Notes under the pieces: generated by a model
Database searches by the model: none
Seen by the model: the letters and a program-made list of their open reading frames with translations, nothing else
What the model was told of the DNA's origin: nothing
Part shown: positions 16,768-27,463 of the stretch, one piece after another
Position numbering within the stretch: the stretch's first letter is position 1
How the letters are laid out: each line of letters begins with the position of its first letter
Translations under genes and position numbers: made by a program
DNA from: Pseudomonas petrae
Lineage (GTDB): Bacteria > Pseudomonadota > Gammaproteobacteria > Pseudomonadales > Pseudomonadaceae
DNA: 64,000 nt
Reading direction: 5' to 3'
Assembly: GCF_021728295.1 (NCBI RefSeq)
Contig: NZ_JAKJXE010000004.1
Coordinates: 310,001-374,000, forward strand

Positions 16768-18737
16768 ACCACCGCCCCCGTCATGCCCAGCGCGTCACGC
16801 ACTTTCGCGCGGACTTTGACGCGATAACGTTTGTCCAGCGCCGCAAGCAGCCCGCCCAGTGCGGTGATCAGCCCGCCGAACCAAATCCAGCGCACGAACG
16901 GCTTGACGTGCACGCGCACTGCCCACGCGCCGTTTTCCAGCGGTTCGCCCAACGCGACATACAGATCGCGGGTGAAACCAGCGTCGATGCCGGCCTCGGT
17001 CATCATCGAACGCTGCACGGTGTACAGGCGTTTTTCCGGGTGCAGCACGGTGATTTCCTTGCCGTCTTCCAGCACGCGAAGGGTGCCGCGATCAGAGGTG
17101 AAGTTCGGACCCTGGTAATGCTGAGCGCCCTCGAATACGAACAGGTAACCGCCCAGCTCCACCGACTCACCGGGGGCCATGCGCAGGTCGCGTTCGGCGC
17201 TGTTCTGGCTGGACAACACCACGCCCAGCGCCAGCACCGCGATACCGAGGTGCGCCACTTGCATGCCCCAGTAACTGCGGGTCAGCGAGCGCATGCCTTT
17301 GAGAAGGCCTTTGTGGCGCGTCTTGTCGAACAGGTCGCGCACGCCGGCCAGCAACACCCAGGCCGCCAGCAGGCAGGTGGCAAGCACCGCCCAGTGGAAG
17401 TCGGCCATGGCAAAACCGGCGATCACTGCCAGTACCGCGCTGCCGACCAATACCGGCGCGAGCATGCTCAACAGCCACTTGACCGGCGTGTCCTTCCAGC
17501 GCACCAGCACGCCCACCGCCATCACCGCCATGAGCAAGCCCATCAGCGGCATAAACAACGCGTTGAAATACGGTGGGCCGACCGACATCTTCGCCCCGCT
17601 CAGCGCATCCAGCACCAGCGGGTACAGCGTGCCGAGCAGAATCATCGACGCCGCCACCACCAGCACCAGGTTGTTGCCGAGCAGCAACGTTTCCCGCGAC
17701 CACAGGCCAAAGCCAACGTGGCTTTTCACCACCGGCGCGCGGATGGCGAACAGGGTCAGTGAGCCACCGACAACCATCAACAGGAAGATCAGAATGAAGA
17801 CGCCACGGGCCGGGTCGGAGGCGAAGGCATGCACCGAGGTCAGCACGCCGGAGCGCACAAGGAAGGTGCCGAGCAGGCTCAGCGAAAACGCCGCGATGGC
17901 CAAGAGCACGGTCCAGCTTTTGAATACGCCGCGCTTTTCAGTGACCGCCAGCGAGTGAATCAGCGCAGTGCCCACCAGCCACGGCATGAACGAGGCGTTT
18001 TCCACCGGGTCCCAGAACCACCAGCCGCCCCAGCCGAGTTCGTAATAGGCCCACCACGAACCGAGGGTGATGCCAATGCCGAGGAAGGCCCAGGCGACGA
18101 TGGTCCACGGCCGCGACCAGCGCGCCCACGCCGCATCTAGCCGACCGCCGAGCAAGGCGGCGATGGCGAAGGCGAACGCCACCGAGAAGCCGACATAGCC
18201 CATGTAGAGCATTGGCGGGTGGACGATCAGGCCGATGTCCTGCAGCAACGGGTTAAGGTCGCGACCGTCCTGGGGAACCTGCGGCAGGATGCGGCTGAAC
18301 GGGTTGGAGGTGAGGATCAGGAAGAGCAGAAAGCCGACGCTGATCATGCCCATCACCGCCAGGACACGGGCCAGCATGACCTGAGGCAACTGCCGGGAAA
18401 AGATCGACACGGCGAAGGTCCAGCCGCCGAGGATCAGCGCCCAGAGCAGCAACGACCCTTCGTGTGCGCCCCAGACGGCGCTGAATTTGTAATACCAGGG
18501 CAGCGCGCTGTTGGAGTTTTCGGCGACGTAAGCCACGGAGAAATCGTCGACCAGGAACGAATGGGTCAAGCAGCCGAAGGCAAACACCAGAAAGGCAAAC
18601 TGCCCCCACGCGGCGGGCTGAGCGAGGCTCATCCACAGACGATCGCCGCGCCAGGCGCCCATCAGCGGCACGACAGCCTGCACGATGGCGAAGCACAGGG
18701 CCAAAATCATGGCCAGATGGCCGAGTTCGGGAATCAT
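16764..18737 (-). CDS. ccmF: haem lyase subunit CcmF
   Basis: 657 residues with about fifteen membrane helices. The WWD domain is WGGWWFWDPVENASFMPW (236-253), and conserved periplasmic histidines include HPPMLY (173-178). CcmF with CcmH/CcmI attaches haem to CXXCH motifs of apocytochrome c. Full family length. Starts 3 bp after the ccmE stop; ends overlapping ccmG. Confidence 0.96.
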   Translation of the reverse strand: MIPELGHLAMILALCFAIVQAVVPLMGAWRGDRLWMSLAQPAAWGQFAFLVFAFGCLTHSFLVDDFSVAYVAENSNSALPWYYKFSAVWGAHEGSLLLWALILGGWTFAVSIFSRQLPQVMLARVLAVMGMISVGFLLFLILTSNPFSRILPQVPQDGRDLNPLLQDIGLIVHPPMLYMGYVGFSVAFAFAIAALLGGRLDAAWARWSRPWTIVAWAFLGIGITLGSWWAYYELGWGGWWFWDPVENASFMPWLVGTALIHSLAVTEKRGVFKSWTVLLAIAAFSLSLLGTFLVRSGVLTSVHAFASDPARGVFILIFLLMVVGGSLTLFAIRAPVVKSHVGFGLWSRETLLLGNNLVLVVAASMILLGTLYPLVLDALSGAKMSVGPPYFNALFMPLMGLLMAVMAVGVLVRWKDTPVKWLLSMLAPVLVGSAVLAVIAGFAMADFHWAVLATCLLAAWVLLAGVRDLFDKTRHKGLLKGMRSLTRSYWGMQVAHLGIAVLALGVVLSSQNSAERDLRMAPGESVELGGYLFVFEGAQHYQGPNFTSDRGTLRVLEDGKEITVLHPEKRLYTVQRSMMTEAGIDAGFTRDLYVALGEPLENGAWAVRVHVKPFVRWIWFGGLITALGGLLAALDKRYRVKVRAKVRDALGMTGAVV

Positions 18738-18740
18738 CGT

Positions 18741-19211
18741 TTACCCCTGTTTGTCCGGGAGAGCGGGCGTCGCGGCGGGCGCGGGCTGGCCGCTGTCCTT
18801 CAGCGCTTTGGCGACTTCCGGCGGCATGTATTTTTCGTCGTGTTTGGCCAGCACTTCATCGGCGACGACCACCCCTTCGCCATTGAGCTTGCCGAGGGCA
18901 ACGATGCCCTGCCCCTCACGAAACAGGTCCGGCAGGATGCCGCGGTACGCGATGGGCACCGACTTGTTGAAATCCGTGACCACAAACGTGACGTCCAGGG
19001 AATCCGAAGAGCGCTGCAGCGAGCCCTGGACGACCATGCCACCGGCGCGAATCCGTGTGTCACGGGGCGCTTCGCCGCCGGCGATCTGGGTCGGGGTGTA
19101 GAACAGATTGATGTTTTCCTTCAGCGCGCTGAGTGCAAGGCTGAGCGCAATGCCGACCCCGGCGAGGATCGCCACGATGATCAACAGGCGCTTTTTTCGC
19201 AGCGGATTCAC
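18741..19211 (-). CDS. ccmE: haem chaperone CcmE
   Basis: 156 residues. N-terminal membrane anchor (about 9-29), OB-fold periplasmic domain, and the covalent haem-binding histidine in [13 protein letters not shown] (H124, Y128 axial ligand). It carries haem from CcmC to CcmF. GTG start overlapping the ccmD stop (GTGA). The flexible tail after 133 is Ala/Pro-rich, as usual. Confidence 0.95.
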   Translation of the reverse strand: MNPLRKKRLLIIVAILAGVGIALSLALSALKENINLFYTPTQIAGGEAPRDTRIRAGGMVVQGSLQRSSDSLDVTFVVTDFNKSVPIAYRGILPDLFREGQGIVALGKLNGEGVVVADEVLAKHDEKYMPPEVAKALKDSGQPAPAATPALPDKQG

Positions 19212-19384
19212 GTAATGCTCTCCCGGCGCAGACGGCGCGCCTCTTGTTGCAGGTAACGCCGACGCGCGAAAAACGGTGTCAGGACGTTGATCGCCAGCAC
19301 GATGAAACAGATGCCATAAGCCGACCAGACATACAGCCCGTGCTTGCCCATGACGAGAAAATCGCTGAAAGACTCGAAGCTCAT
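19208..19384 (-). CDS. ccmD: haem exporter protein CcmD
   Basis: 58 residues from the ATG that overlaps the ccmC stop; the open frame extends further upstream but that part lies in ccmC. One membrane helix (about 18-37: [18 protein letters not shown]) followed by an arginine-rich cytoplasmic tail ([15 protein letters not shown]). CcmD stabilises the CcmABC-CcmE complex and helps release holo-CcmE. Confidence 0.92.
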   Translation of the reverse strand: MSFESFSDFLVMGKHGLYVWSAYGICFIVLAINVLTPFFARRRYLQQEARRLRRESIT

Positions 19385-20190
19385 CGTTCCGCTCCGTTGT
19401 GAGGTGACGCCTTGTGGCCCAGGTGCTTTATTACGACATCCTTGACCCAACCGGCGCGGGCCTCGCGCTTGAGCACTTCCAGGCGCATGCGCATCAGCAG
19501 CACCGCCCCGAAGAAGCAGTAAAAGCCCAGCACGGTGAACAGCAACGGCAGCCACATTTCAGCGGGCATGGCCGGCTTTTCCGTCAGGCTGAAGGTCGCG
19601 CCCTGGTGCAGGGTGCTCCACCATTCCACCGAGTATTTGATGATCGGGATGTTGATCACGCCAACAATCGCCAACACGGCGCAGGCCCTGGCGGCGCTGT
19701 CGCGGTTGGTAATCGCGTTGCCCAGCGCGATCAGGCCGAAATACAGAAACAGCAAAATCAGCATCGACGTCAGCCGCGCATCCCAGACCCACCACGAGCC
19801 CCAGGTCGGCTTGCCCCAGATCGCGCCAGTGACCAGCGCCAGGGCGGTCATCCACGCACCGATGGGCGCCGCGCATTGCAGGGCGATGTCGGCCATCTTC
19901 ATCTTCCAGACCAGCCCGACCACCCCGCATACGGCCATCATCACGTAGCAGGACTGGGCCAGCATCGCTGCCGGCACGTGCATATAAATGATGCGAAAGC
20001 TGTTGCCTTGCTGATAGTCAGGCGGCGCAAACGCCAGGCCCCAGACCACGCCGATGGCGATCAACAGCGCCGCAGCGATGCTCAGCCACGGCAGCAGACG
20101 GCCGCTGATGCCGTAGAACCATTTGGGCGAACCAAGTTTGTGGAACCAGGCCCAACTCATGCCGCCTTTAGCCTTGGCGCTTGTGTTCAT
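19381..20190 (-). CDS. ccmC: haem transporter subunit CcmC
   Basis: 269 residues from ATG 20190. Six membrane helices and the tryptophan-rich WWD segment [18 protein letters not shown], flanked by conserved histidines (YMHVPAAM). It loads haem onto CcmE. Overlaps ccmD by four bases. A 135-bp gap, containing imperfect direct repeats of TCATCACGGTG, separates it from ccmB; the other junctions in this operon are tight. Confidence 0.95.
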   Translation of the reverse strand: MNTSAKAKGGMSWAWFHKLGSPKWFYGISGRLLPWLSIAAALLIAIGVVWGLAFAPPDYQQGNSFRIIYMHVPAAMLAQSCYVMMAVCGVVGLVWKMKMADIALQCAAPIGAWMTALALVTGAIWGKPTWGSWWVWDARLTSMLILLFLYFGLIALGNAITNRDSAARACAVLAIVGVINIPIIKYSVEWWSTLHQGATFSLTEKPAMPAEMWLPLLFTVLGFYCFFGAVLLMRMRLEVLKREARAGWVKDVVIKHLGHKASPHNGAER

Positions 20191-20325
20191 CACGCTGCCT
20201 TTTCATCACGGTGCTCATTATCACGGTGCGTCTCAGCAAGAGGCGCTATCAGGGCAAGGCGCTTCTTATGGCTGAAGCAGCCGGGACCTGCCGACGGAAA
20301 AACTGTCCGCTCGGTCAGGGTGCGA

Positions 20326-20997
20326 TTATTCGCCAACGCTGATCTTCAAACCAGCGGCAATTGCAAAGGGCGTCAGGGTTACCGCCAGTGCGGTCAGGCT
20401 GCCAAGCCAAAGCAGATAACCGGTCGCGGGCATGCCCTCAAGTGCAGCCTGCAAGGCGCCGCTGCCGAGAATCAGCACCGGGATGTACAACGGCAGAATC
20501 AACAATGCCAAGAGCAGACCGCCGCGCTTGAGCCCTACGGTCAAGGCCGCGCCCACCGCGCCGAGCAGGCTCAGCACCGGCGTGCCCAGCAGCAGCGACA
20601 GCAGCAGCACCGGCAAACACGCAGTGGGCAGGCCCAACATCAGCGCCAGCAGCGGGGACAGCAACACCAGCGCCAGCCCGGAAAACGCCCAGTGCGCCAG
20701 CACTTTGGCCAGCACCAGCAGCGCCAGCGGTTGCGACGACAGCACCCATTGTTCGAGGGAGCCGTCTTCGAAATCGCTGCGAAACAGGCCGTCCAGTGAC
20801 AGCAGCACGGACAACAGCGCCGCCACCCACAGCAACCCCGGCGACAGGCGCTGCAGCAGTTGCGTATCAGGGCCGACGGCCAGGGGAAACAGCGCGATGA
20901 CGATGGCGAAGAACACCAGCGGGTTAAGCAGCTCGGCCGGACGCCGAAACAGCAGGCGTGCCTCACGGGCGATCAGCAGGGTGAACACATGGCTCAT
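20326..20997 (-). CDS. ccmB: haem exporter permease CcmB
   Basis: 223 residues, six membrane helices, the ABC permease partner of CcmA. Start ATG 20997 overlaps the ccmA stop (ATGA). [28 protein letters not shown] and [12 protein letters not shown] sequences are typical for the family. With CcmA it powers release of holo-CcmE. Confidence 0.94.
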   Translation of the reverse strand: MSHVFTLLIAREARLLFRRPAELLNPLVFFAIVIALFPLAVGPDTQLLQRLSPGLLWVAALLSVLLSLDGLFRSDFEDGSLEQWVLSSQPLALLVLAKVLAHWAFSGLALVLLSPLLALMLGLPTACLPVLLLSLLLGTPVLSLLGAVGAALTVGLKRGGLLLALLILPLYIPVLILGSGALQAALEGMPATGYLLWLGSLTALAVTLTPFAIAAGLKISVGE

Positions 20998-21629
20998 GCC
21001 GCCCACTGCCCCAGGTCCAGTTCGCGATAGCCCGACGGTGTGCGGCTCAGCGTGTGGTGAGTGGTCAGTACCACGGCGCCGCCGTTCTCACAGTGGGCGG
21101 CCAGATGGGCTTCGAGTTGCACGACGCCCTGTTTGTCCAGCGCAGTAAAGGGCTCGTCAAGCATCCACAGGCCGGGGCCCGGCAAATACAGGCGTGCCAG
21201 TGCCACGCGGCGGCGCTGGCCGGCCGACAAGGTGTGACACGGCACGTCTTCAAACCCACGCAGGCCGACCGCTTCGAGGGCGCGCCAGATGTCGGCGGTC
21301 TCCACAGGCGTGTGCAGCGCGCAGAGCCAGGCGAGGTTTTCCAGAGGGGTGAGCAAATCCTTGATGCCAGCGGCGTGGCCGATCCACAGCAGGTGACGGG
21401 TCAATTCGCTGCGCTGGCTGGCAAGGGGTTTGCCGTCCAGAAGCACGCTGCCGGCGGTGGGCTGCATCAGCCCGCACAACAGGCGCAGCAGGCTGGTCTT
21501 GCCGCTGCCGTTGGGGCCACTGATCTGCACCATGTCGCCCGCGCTCAGCCGCAATTCGAGATGCTCGAACAGCAGGCGCCAGTCACGCTCGCAAGTCAGC
21601 GCCACGGCTTCAAGAACGGGGATCGACAT
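20994..21629 (-). CDS. ccmA: haem exporter ATPase CcmA
   Basis: 211 residues from ATG 21629; AAGGT lies 5 bp upstream. ABC ATPase: Walker [10 protein letters not shown] (38-46), signature [14 protein letters not shown], Walker [14 protein letters not shown]-loop near THHTLS. First gene of the ccm operon, divergent from the FliK-like gene with 161 bp between, which must hold both promoters. Confidence 0.95.
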   Translation of the reverse strand: MSIPVLEAVALTCERDWRLLFEHLELRLSAGDMVQISGPNGSGKTSLLRLLCGLMQPTAGSVLLDGKPLASQRSELTRHLLWIGHAAGIKDLLTPLENLAWLCALHTPVETADIWRALEAVGLRGFEDVPCHTLSAGQRRRVALARLYLPGPGLWMLDEPFTALDKQGVVQLEAHLAAHCENGGAVVLTTHHTLSRTPSGYRELDLGQWAA

Positions 21630-21790
21630 GGGGACCTTCTTTTCAGTTGCAGCGGCACGGCGGTTCAAGTCGGGATCATGACGGCCGTTATACTGATGCA
21701 GCTTAACGGTGGACCGCCGACGCAGTCGGTGCCGGATTATACATACCCGGACCCGCCACCCAGAGCGCAAATTTACCGAGTCGGGATCTG

Positions 21791-23410
21791 ATGACAGGCG
21801 ATATACCCAATCTTTCTCCAGTCGCAGCGGCCACGGCCTTGCTGCGAGCAGGCGTGCCGGCGGGCGAAGTGCTCAAGCTGATGGAGCCGCGCGAAGGGCT
21901 GTTGACCTCGGGCCAGGTGGCCAGCGCTGAAGTGGTGAGCCTCAAGCAGTTGGGGCAGGACTTTCAGCTGTTGCTCAAACTGACCCTGGACAACGGCCGG
22001 CAAACCACCCTCCCCGTCAGCAGTTCGTTGCCGCTGACGCCCGGCACCAGCGTCAATGTCGCCCAGGGTTCAGCCGACACCCTGACCATCAGCGTGCTGG
22101 ACCTGCAGAAAGCCGTCACCCATAGCCTCACCAGCATCGACACGCGGCAATTGCCCGCCGGCACGCTGCTGCAAGGTAAGGTGTTGACCACCCAGGTCGC
22201 CGCGCAGAATGTCGCGCAGTTAACCGGGCAATCCTCAGCCAGCGGGCAGCCAGCCAACTACCGTTCCATCGTCATCCTGCTCAACACGGCGCTGGCCGGC
22301 AGCAGCCTGACCGTCGACAGCCCGCAGCCGCTGCGGGTCGGCAGTCTGCTCAGCGCTCAGGTGCAGAACAGTCAGGCGCTGAATTTCGTCGCCCTGCCCA
22401 ATCGTCTGGACGAACTGGCCCTGGCGCAGCAGTTATCGACCCAGCAAAGCCGTCAGGGCTCGCTGCAGGGCCTGATCACTGCGCTGCAAAACATGCCGCC
22501 AGCGGCTGCCGATGGCGATAACCTTTCGCCGTCGCTGCGGGCCAGCATCGAGCAATTGCTGGCCGATCTGCCGGACCTCCCGCAGATGACCACCGCCAAG
22601 GGCGTCGCCCAGGCGCTGAATGCCAGCGGGTTATTCATGGAATCGCGCTTGCTCGCCGGGCAGAACCCGACGCTGGTGCCGGACATGAAAGCCAATCTGC
22701 TGCGCCTGATCACGCAAATTTTGCCGGGCCTGCCGGACAACGTCAGTTATAACGCGGCCGCCGCCGGCAATACCCTGGCGCGGGCCATGCCCAGCGTGTT
22801 GCGCAGCGCCTTTGGCACCTTGGGACTGGTGGCGCCGCCGAGCGACACAATCAACTTCCCATTACCACCGCGCACCCTCGGTCATCCGGACAGCAAGGAC
22901 GATCTGGAGATGCTGTTGAAGCTGGCGGCGGGGGCGATTTCGCGCCTGCAGAGCCATCAGTTGGGCGGCCTGGAGCAGACCCGGACCCAAGCCGACGGCA
23001 CTCAGGTGACCACGTGGCAGCTGGAAATCCCGATGCGCAACGCCCACGATATCGTGCCGTTGCAGGTCAAGGTTCAGCGCGAGGACACGCCGGAGCGCGA
23101 CGACCCTTCCGATACACCCGTGCCGGAAGCCAAGGAGCGAGAAAAGCTCTGGCGGGTGGAGCTGGCGTTTGATCTGGAGCCCCTCGGCCCGCTGCAAGTG
23201 CAGGCGCAACTGATCGCCGGCAGTATCGCCAGCCAGTTGTGGGCGGAACGCGAAGGCAGCGCCGAGTTGATTTCCCGCGAGCTGGACAATCTGCGTGCGC
23301 GGTTGGTGGCGTGCGGTCTGAACGTCAAGGAACTGGAATGCAACCGTGGCGTGCCGCCCCAAGGCCCACGTACCGTGCTCGAACAACGCTGGATCGACGA
23401 GAACGCCTGA
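21791..23410 (+). CDS. FliK C-terminal-domain protein (second FliK-like gene)
   Basis: 539 residues, Gln/Ala/Leu-rich N-terminal and central parts without cysteine-rich or membrane regions. The last ~150 residues ([20 protein letters not shown] and on) match the flagellar hook-length control (Flg_hook) domain of FliK. It overlaps by one base a gene for an FlhB-tail-like protein, mirroring the known FliK-FlhB contact. The true flagellar fliK is a separate gene at 52.3 kb, so this is a paralogue of unknown exact role. Confidence 0.8.
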   Translation: MTGDIPNLSPVAAATALLRAGVPAGEVLKLMEPREGLLTSGQVASAEVVSLKQLGQDFQLLLKLTLDNGRQTTLPVSSSLPLTPGTSVNVAQGSADTLTISVLDLQKAVTHSLTSIDTRQLPAGTLLQGKVLTTQVAAQNVAQLTGQSSASGQPANYRSIVILLNTALAGSSLTVDSPQPLRVGSLLSAQVQNSQALNFVALPNRLDELALAQQLSTQQSRQGSLQGLITALQNMPPAAADGDNLSPSLRASIEQLLADLPDLPQMTTAKGVAQALNASGLFMESRLLAGQNPTLVPDMKANLLRLITQILPGLPDNVSYNAAAAGNTLARAMPSVLRSAFGTLGLVAPPSDTINFPLPPRTLGHPDSKDDLEMLLKLAAGAISRLQSHQLGGLEQTRTQADGTQVTTWQLEIPMRNAHDIVPLQVKVQREDTPERDDPSDTPVPEAKEREKLWRVELAFDLEPLGPLQVQAQLIAGSIASQLWAEREGSAELISRELDNLRARLVACGLNVKELECNRGVPPQGPRTVLEQRWIDENA

Positions 23411-23730
23411 TGAGCAGACCCGAGCAGACACCGCGTCAGGCCATTGCCCTGAGCTACGACGGCCACCAGGCCCCGACGCTGACGGCCAAGGGCGATGACA
23501 CCCTGGCCGAAGCCATTCTCGCGATCGCCAGGGAATACAACGTCCCGATCTACGAAAACGCCGAACTGGTGAAAATGCTCGCCCGCCTCGAACTGGGCGA
23601 CAGCATCCCCCAGGAGCTGTACCTGACCATCGCCGAAATCATCGCGTTTGCCTGGCACCTGAAAGGCAAGTTTCCGGTGGGCTTCGACCCGAATGCCGGG
23701 CCGGTGGAGCGGGATATCACGCCGCGTTGA
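23410..23730 (+). CDS. FlhB C-terminal homologue (FhlB-like), 106 aa
   Basis: 106 residues from the ATG that overlaps the previous stop (TGATG). The sequence AIALSYDGHQAPTLTAKGDD aligns with the part of FlhB that follows the NPTH self-cleavage site (compare AVALKYDAERGGAPILLAKG in FlhB at 46.3 kb), and continues to the end of the FlhB cytoplasmic domain. No membrane helices and no NPTH. It looks like a free-standing copy of the cleaved FlhB tail, as known in other proteobacteria where it can substitute in export switching. Confidence 0.85.
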   Translation: MSRPEQTPRQAIALSYDGHQAPTLTAKGDDTLAEAILAIAREYNVPIYENAELVKMLARLELGDSIPQELYLTIAEIIAFAWHLKGKFPVGFDPNAGPVERDITPR

Positions 23731-23744
23731 TGCCGACTCTACCG

Positions 23745-25420
23745 ATCATGGACACGACGCCCATTACCCTGTTGACGCGAATAAACCGCAGGAGCCGGCT
23801 TGCTGGCGAACGCGCCGTGTCAGTCGCCGAACATGTCACAGGCAAACCGGGTTCGCCAGCAAGCCGGCTCCTACGGATTTCGCGTACAACCGTGAGTATC
23901 CAGACGCCGCAAAACCTGCAGGAGCGCGATTGCCAGCGAAGGCGTTGGCACGGGCGATCAATAGGCGTGGGATGTACTGACCTGTTCGCGGTTCGCGGGC
24001 AAGCGCGCTTCTGCACCGATCAGCGGCGCATCATGAATGCTTGTGTCGCACACACTGGCCTCTTCCCGGCTAAAGCCGGTCCCACTGACGCACCGCGAAC
24101 AATTGTAGGACCGGCTTCAGCCGGGAAGGCGCCGGGTATCACGCCGCAGAGCTAATGCCATCCACCCGATGCGGCACACCGAAATGCAGGAGCGCGCTTG
24201 CTGGCGAAGGCGGCGTGTCAGTCGCTGAACATGTCACAGGCAAACCGGGTTCGCCAGCAAGCCGGCTCCTACGAATTTCGCGTACAACCGTGAGCATCCA
24301 GACGCCGCAAAACCGATTGTAGGAGCGCGCTTGCCCGCGAAGGCGTTGGCATGGGCGATCAATAGGCGTCGGATGTACTAGCCTGTTCGCGGGCAAGCAC
24401 GCTCCTGCACCGATCAGCGGAGCATCATGAATGCTTGTGTCGCACGCACTGGCCTCTTCCCGGCTAAAGCCGGTCCCACTGACACACCGCGAACAACTGT
24501 AGGACCGGCTTCAGCCGGGAAGGCGCCGGGTATCACGCCGCAGAGCTAATGCCATCCACCCGATGCGGCACACCGAAATGCAGGAGCGCGCTTTCCCGCG
24601 AAGGCGTTGGCACGGGCGATCAATAGGCGTGGGATGTACTGACCTCTTCGCGGGCAAGCGCGCTCCTACACCGATCAGCGGAGCATCATGAATGCTTGTG
24701 TCGCACACACTGGCCTCTTCCCGGCTAAAGCCGGTCCCACTGACACACCGCGTACCATGGTAGGACCGGCTTCAGCCGGGAAGGCGTCGGGTATCACGCC
24801 GCAAAGCGAATGCCATACACCAGATGCGGCACACCGAAATGCAGGAGCGCGCTTGCCCGCGAAGGCGTTGGCACGGGCGATCAATAGGCGTCGGATGTAC
24901 TAGCCTGTTCGCGGGCAAGCACGCTCCTACACCGATCAGCGGCGCGTCATGAATGCTTGTGTCGCACGCACTGGCCTCTTCCCGGCTAAAGCCGGTCCCA
25001 CTGACACACCGCGTATCATGGTAGGACCGGCTTCAGCCGGGAAGGCGTCGGGTATCACGCCGCAGAGCTAATGCCATCCACCAGATGCGGCACACCGAAA
25101 TGCAGGAGCGCGCTTGCTGGCGAAGGCGGCGTGTCAGTCGCTGAACATGTCACAGGCAACCCGGGTTCGCCAGCAAGCCGGCTCCTGCGGATTGTGCGTA
25201 CAACCGTGAGTATCCAGACGCCGCAAAACCGATTGTAGGAGCGCGCTTGCCCGCGAAGGCGTTGGCACGGGCGATCAATAGGCGTGGGATGTACTGGCCT
25301 GTTCGCGGGCAAGCGCGCTCCTGCACCGATCAGCGGCGCCTCATGAATGCCTGTGTCGCACGCACTGGCCTCTTCCCGGCTAAAGCCGGTCCCACTGACA
25401 CACCGCGTACCAAGGCAGGA
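23745..25420. repeat. 1.7-kb REP tandem array with exact 261/394-bp periods
   Basis: Alternating inverted pairs of three palindrome families: A (CCCGGCTAAAGCCGG), B (GCGCGCTTGCCCGCGAA) and C (GCCGGCTTGCTGGCGAA). A landmark CATGAATGC recurs at 24032, 24426, 24687, 24948 and 25342: spacing 394, 261, 261, 394. The 133-bp difference is the family C module. It separates two convergent transcription units. Open frames inside it are translated repeat and are not genes. Confidence 0.9.
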
Positions 25421-25426
25421 GCACGC

Positions 25427-25828
25427 TTACGACCGATTGTTCCCGTGCAGCTTGGTCATCAGTTGCGCTTCGGCCTGGGTCAGGCCGCAGGATTGGGTGA
25501 GTTCGTCGATGCTGGCGCCCATTCCGACCAGGCGGGCGGCCTGGGCGAAGGACAGCGTGGAGGGGTCGCGCTGTTCGAGCGCGGTGATCTTGTCCGGCAG
25601 CAGCGCGATGATGGAGCGCAGCTCGTGCAGCTCCTCGCCCATCTTCACCGTGCCGCTCTGGTAATTTTCCAGGCGCCGGGCCAGCTCGCGGATGCGCTGA
25701 TCACGCAGCGAATCCGCCTCCAGCTGCTGCGTGGCCAGGGTGCGCAGGCGTTTGGTGTGGGCCATGAACATCGCGACGCTCGCGACCCACAACACCGCCA
25801 GAAAAATGACCGCCACATCAAAAATCAA
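25427..25828 (-). CDS. DUF2802 domain protein
   Basis: 133 residues: an N-terminal membrane helix (about 3-23), a coiled-coil stretch (about 30-85, HTKRLRTLATQQLEADSLRD), and a C-terminal domain SFAQAARLVGMGASIDELTQSCGLTQAEAQLM typical of DUF2802. It follows cheW directly, with adjacent stop and start, as in other Pseudomonas chemotaxis operons. Function unknown; the C-terminal helices look like a winged-helix or helical-bundle fold. Confidence 0.85.
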   Translation of the reverse strand: MIFDVAVIFLAVLWVASVAMFMAHTKRLRTLATQQLEADSLRDQRIRELARRLENYQSGTVKMGEELHELRSIIALLPDKITALEQRDPSTLSFAQAARLVGMGASIDELTQSCGLTQAEAQLMTKLHGNNRS

Positions 25829-26308
25829 TCAGATGTTCTCCAGCTCGGACCACTCTTCCTCGGACATCATCTTGTCCAGTTCCACGAGGATCAGCAGTTC
25901 GCCGTTCTTGTTGCACACGCCCTGGATGAATTTAGCGGATTCGTCGTTGCCCACGTTCGGCGCGGTTTCGACTTCCGACTGACGCAGGTAAACCACTTCA
26001 GCGACGCTATCGACCAGGATCCCGACCACTTGCTTGTCGGCCTCGATGATCACGATACGCGTGTTGTCGCTGACTTCAACCGGCGGCAGACCAAAGCGCT
26101 GACGGGTGTCGATGACCGTGACGACGTTGCCGCGCAGGTTGATGATCCCCAGCACGTAGCTTGGCGCGCCCGGGACCGGAGCGATCTCGGTGTAGCGCAG
26201 CACTTCCTGAACCTGCATCACGTTGATGCCATACGACTCGTTGTCCAGGCGGAAGGTGACCCATTGCAGAATCGGATCTTCGGAACCCTGTGCTGACGAC
26301 TTCTTCAT
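25829..26308 (-). CDS. cheW: chemotaxis coupling protein CheW
   Basis: 159 residues from the ATG at 26308. CheW SH3-like fold: ILQWVTFRLDNESYGINVMQVQEVLRYTEI at the N-terminus, VLGIINLRGNVVTVIDTRQRFG in the middle, and the IVIIEADKQVVGILVDSVAEV strand region. It bridges receptors to CheA. The frame is open upstream to 26434 but family length fixes the start. Terminal part of the chemotaxis operon. Confidence 0.95.
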   Translation of the reverse strand: MKKSSAQGSEDPILQWVTFRLDNESYGINVMQVQEVLRYTEIAPVPGAPSYVLGIINLRGNVVTVIDTRQRFGLPPVEVSDNTRIVIIEADKQVVGILVDSVAEVVYLRQSEVETAPNVGNDESAKFIQGVCNKNGELLILVELDKMMSEEEWSELENI

Positions 26309-26393
26309 ACCCCTAACCCCTTGCGTGTTGTGCCGTGCGGTCGACGCTTCGTACGCCGGCCTGTGTTTATGTGATGTTCTTTTATGACTGATG

Positions 26394-27350
26394 CTATTTG
26401 AGCTTCTGCATCTGCTTGACCGCGCCACTGGCAATCAGCTCGGCCAGCTCGGAAACGTCCAGCAGCGCACACATGTGCTCGATCACCGTCCCGGCAAGCC
26501 AGGGGCGCTGACCACGATGGGTGCGCCATTTGATTTCATTGGGGTCCAGGCGCAACGAGCGGCTGACCTGATGCACCGCCAGCCCCCACTCATAGCCCTG
26601 AACCGAGATCACGTATTGCAGGCCCTGGCGGAAATCGTCGCGATAACGGTCCGGCATGATCCAGCGCGCGGTGTCCAGCACCTTCAGGTTGCCGGCCTGG
26701 CTCGGCAGGATCCCGAGAAACCAGTCCGGCTGACCGAACAGCGGCGTCAAGTCATGGCCGGCCAACGGATAAATCGAACCCAGGCACACCAGCGGCACGG
26801 CGAGGGTCAGACCCGCGACGTCGAACAGCAGGCATTCGAACGGCTCGGCAGCCCAGGCCGGGCGCTCGTCACCGGTGGGCGGAGGCGTCGGTGTGCGCTG
26901 CGCCGAAAGATGCACGTCAGCGACCGGCTCGACCAACGTCACCGGCGGTTCTTCCACCACCCGGGCCTCAAGGACCGGTGCCTCAACCACAGGCTCGACC
27001 TCCGGCATGACGACCGGCGGCAGAATCACCGGTGGCATCAGTACGGGCCGTTCCATCACCCTCGCGGCAGCCGGTTCAGGCTGAGCCGAATAGGCAAGAG
27101 ACACTGGCGCAGGCCGGCTCATGGGAGCGGGCTGCGGCGCGGGTATAGCAGCGGGCAACGCGGCAGCAACCGCCGCCGCTACCGCGGAACGCATGCGTGC
27201 GTCATGGGCCTGCTCTTCGAGCACGGCCGCTTGAAATTCATCGACGGACTCGACGACCTGCAGCTCCTCGGTCGCGTCATACAGCAACGCGTCCAGGTAG
27301 TTCTGCAGCGCCAGTTGTGGTCGTGAAGCGATGTCCAGAGGGCGGTTCAT
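26394..27350 (-). CDS. parP: ParP-like polar chemotaxis array protein (CheW domain)
   Basis: 318 residues. N-terminal ~70 residues are helical (PQLALQNYLDALLYDATEEL), then a long Pro/Val/Ala-rich linker (about 75-170), then a C-terminal CheW-like domain (about 175-318) with FECLLFDVAGLTLAVPLVCLGSIYPL. In Vibrio and Pseudomonas this gene sits between parC and cheW; ParP binds CheA and ParC and keeps arrays at the pole. Assignment rests on domain order and synteny. Confidence 0.85.
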   Translation of the reverse strand: MNRPLDIASRPQLALQNYLDALLYDATEELQVVESVDEFQAAVLEEQAHDARMRSAVAAAVAAALPAAIPAPQPAPMSRPAPVSLAYSAQPEPAAARVMERPVLMPPVILPPVVMPEVEPVVEAPVLEARVVEEPPVTLVEPVADVHLSAQRTPTPPPTGDERPAWAAEPFECLLFDVAGLTLAVPLVCLGSIYPLAGHDLTPLFGQPDWFLGILPSQAGNLKVLDTARWIMPDRYRDDFRQGLQYVISVQGYEWGLAVHQVSRSLRLDPNEIKWRTHRGQRPWLAGTVIEHMCALLDVSELAELIASGAVKQMQKLK

Positions 27351-27463
27351 ACGGGAGCCCGAAAAGTAGTGATGCGATTACCGCCTGAAACAGATATCGG
27401 CTGCATAGCCGATGGACTTGAGCGTGCAGGCGCGCCGCTCGACAAATAACGATCAGCGGACAC

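Noticed and set aside
23745..25420. Possible CRISPR array (regular repeats with spacers)
   Set aside because: The repeats are palindromic REPs of three families, spacers are repeated too, and no cas genes are present.
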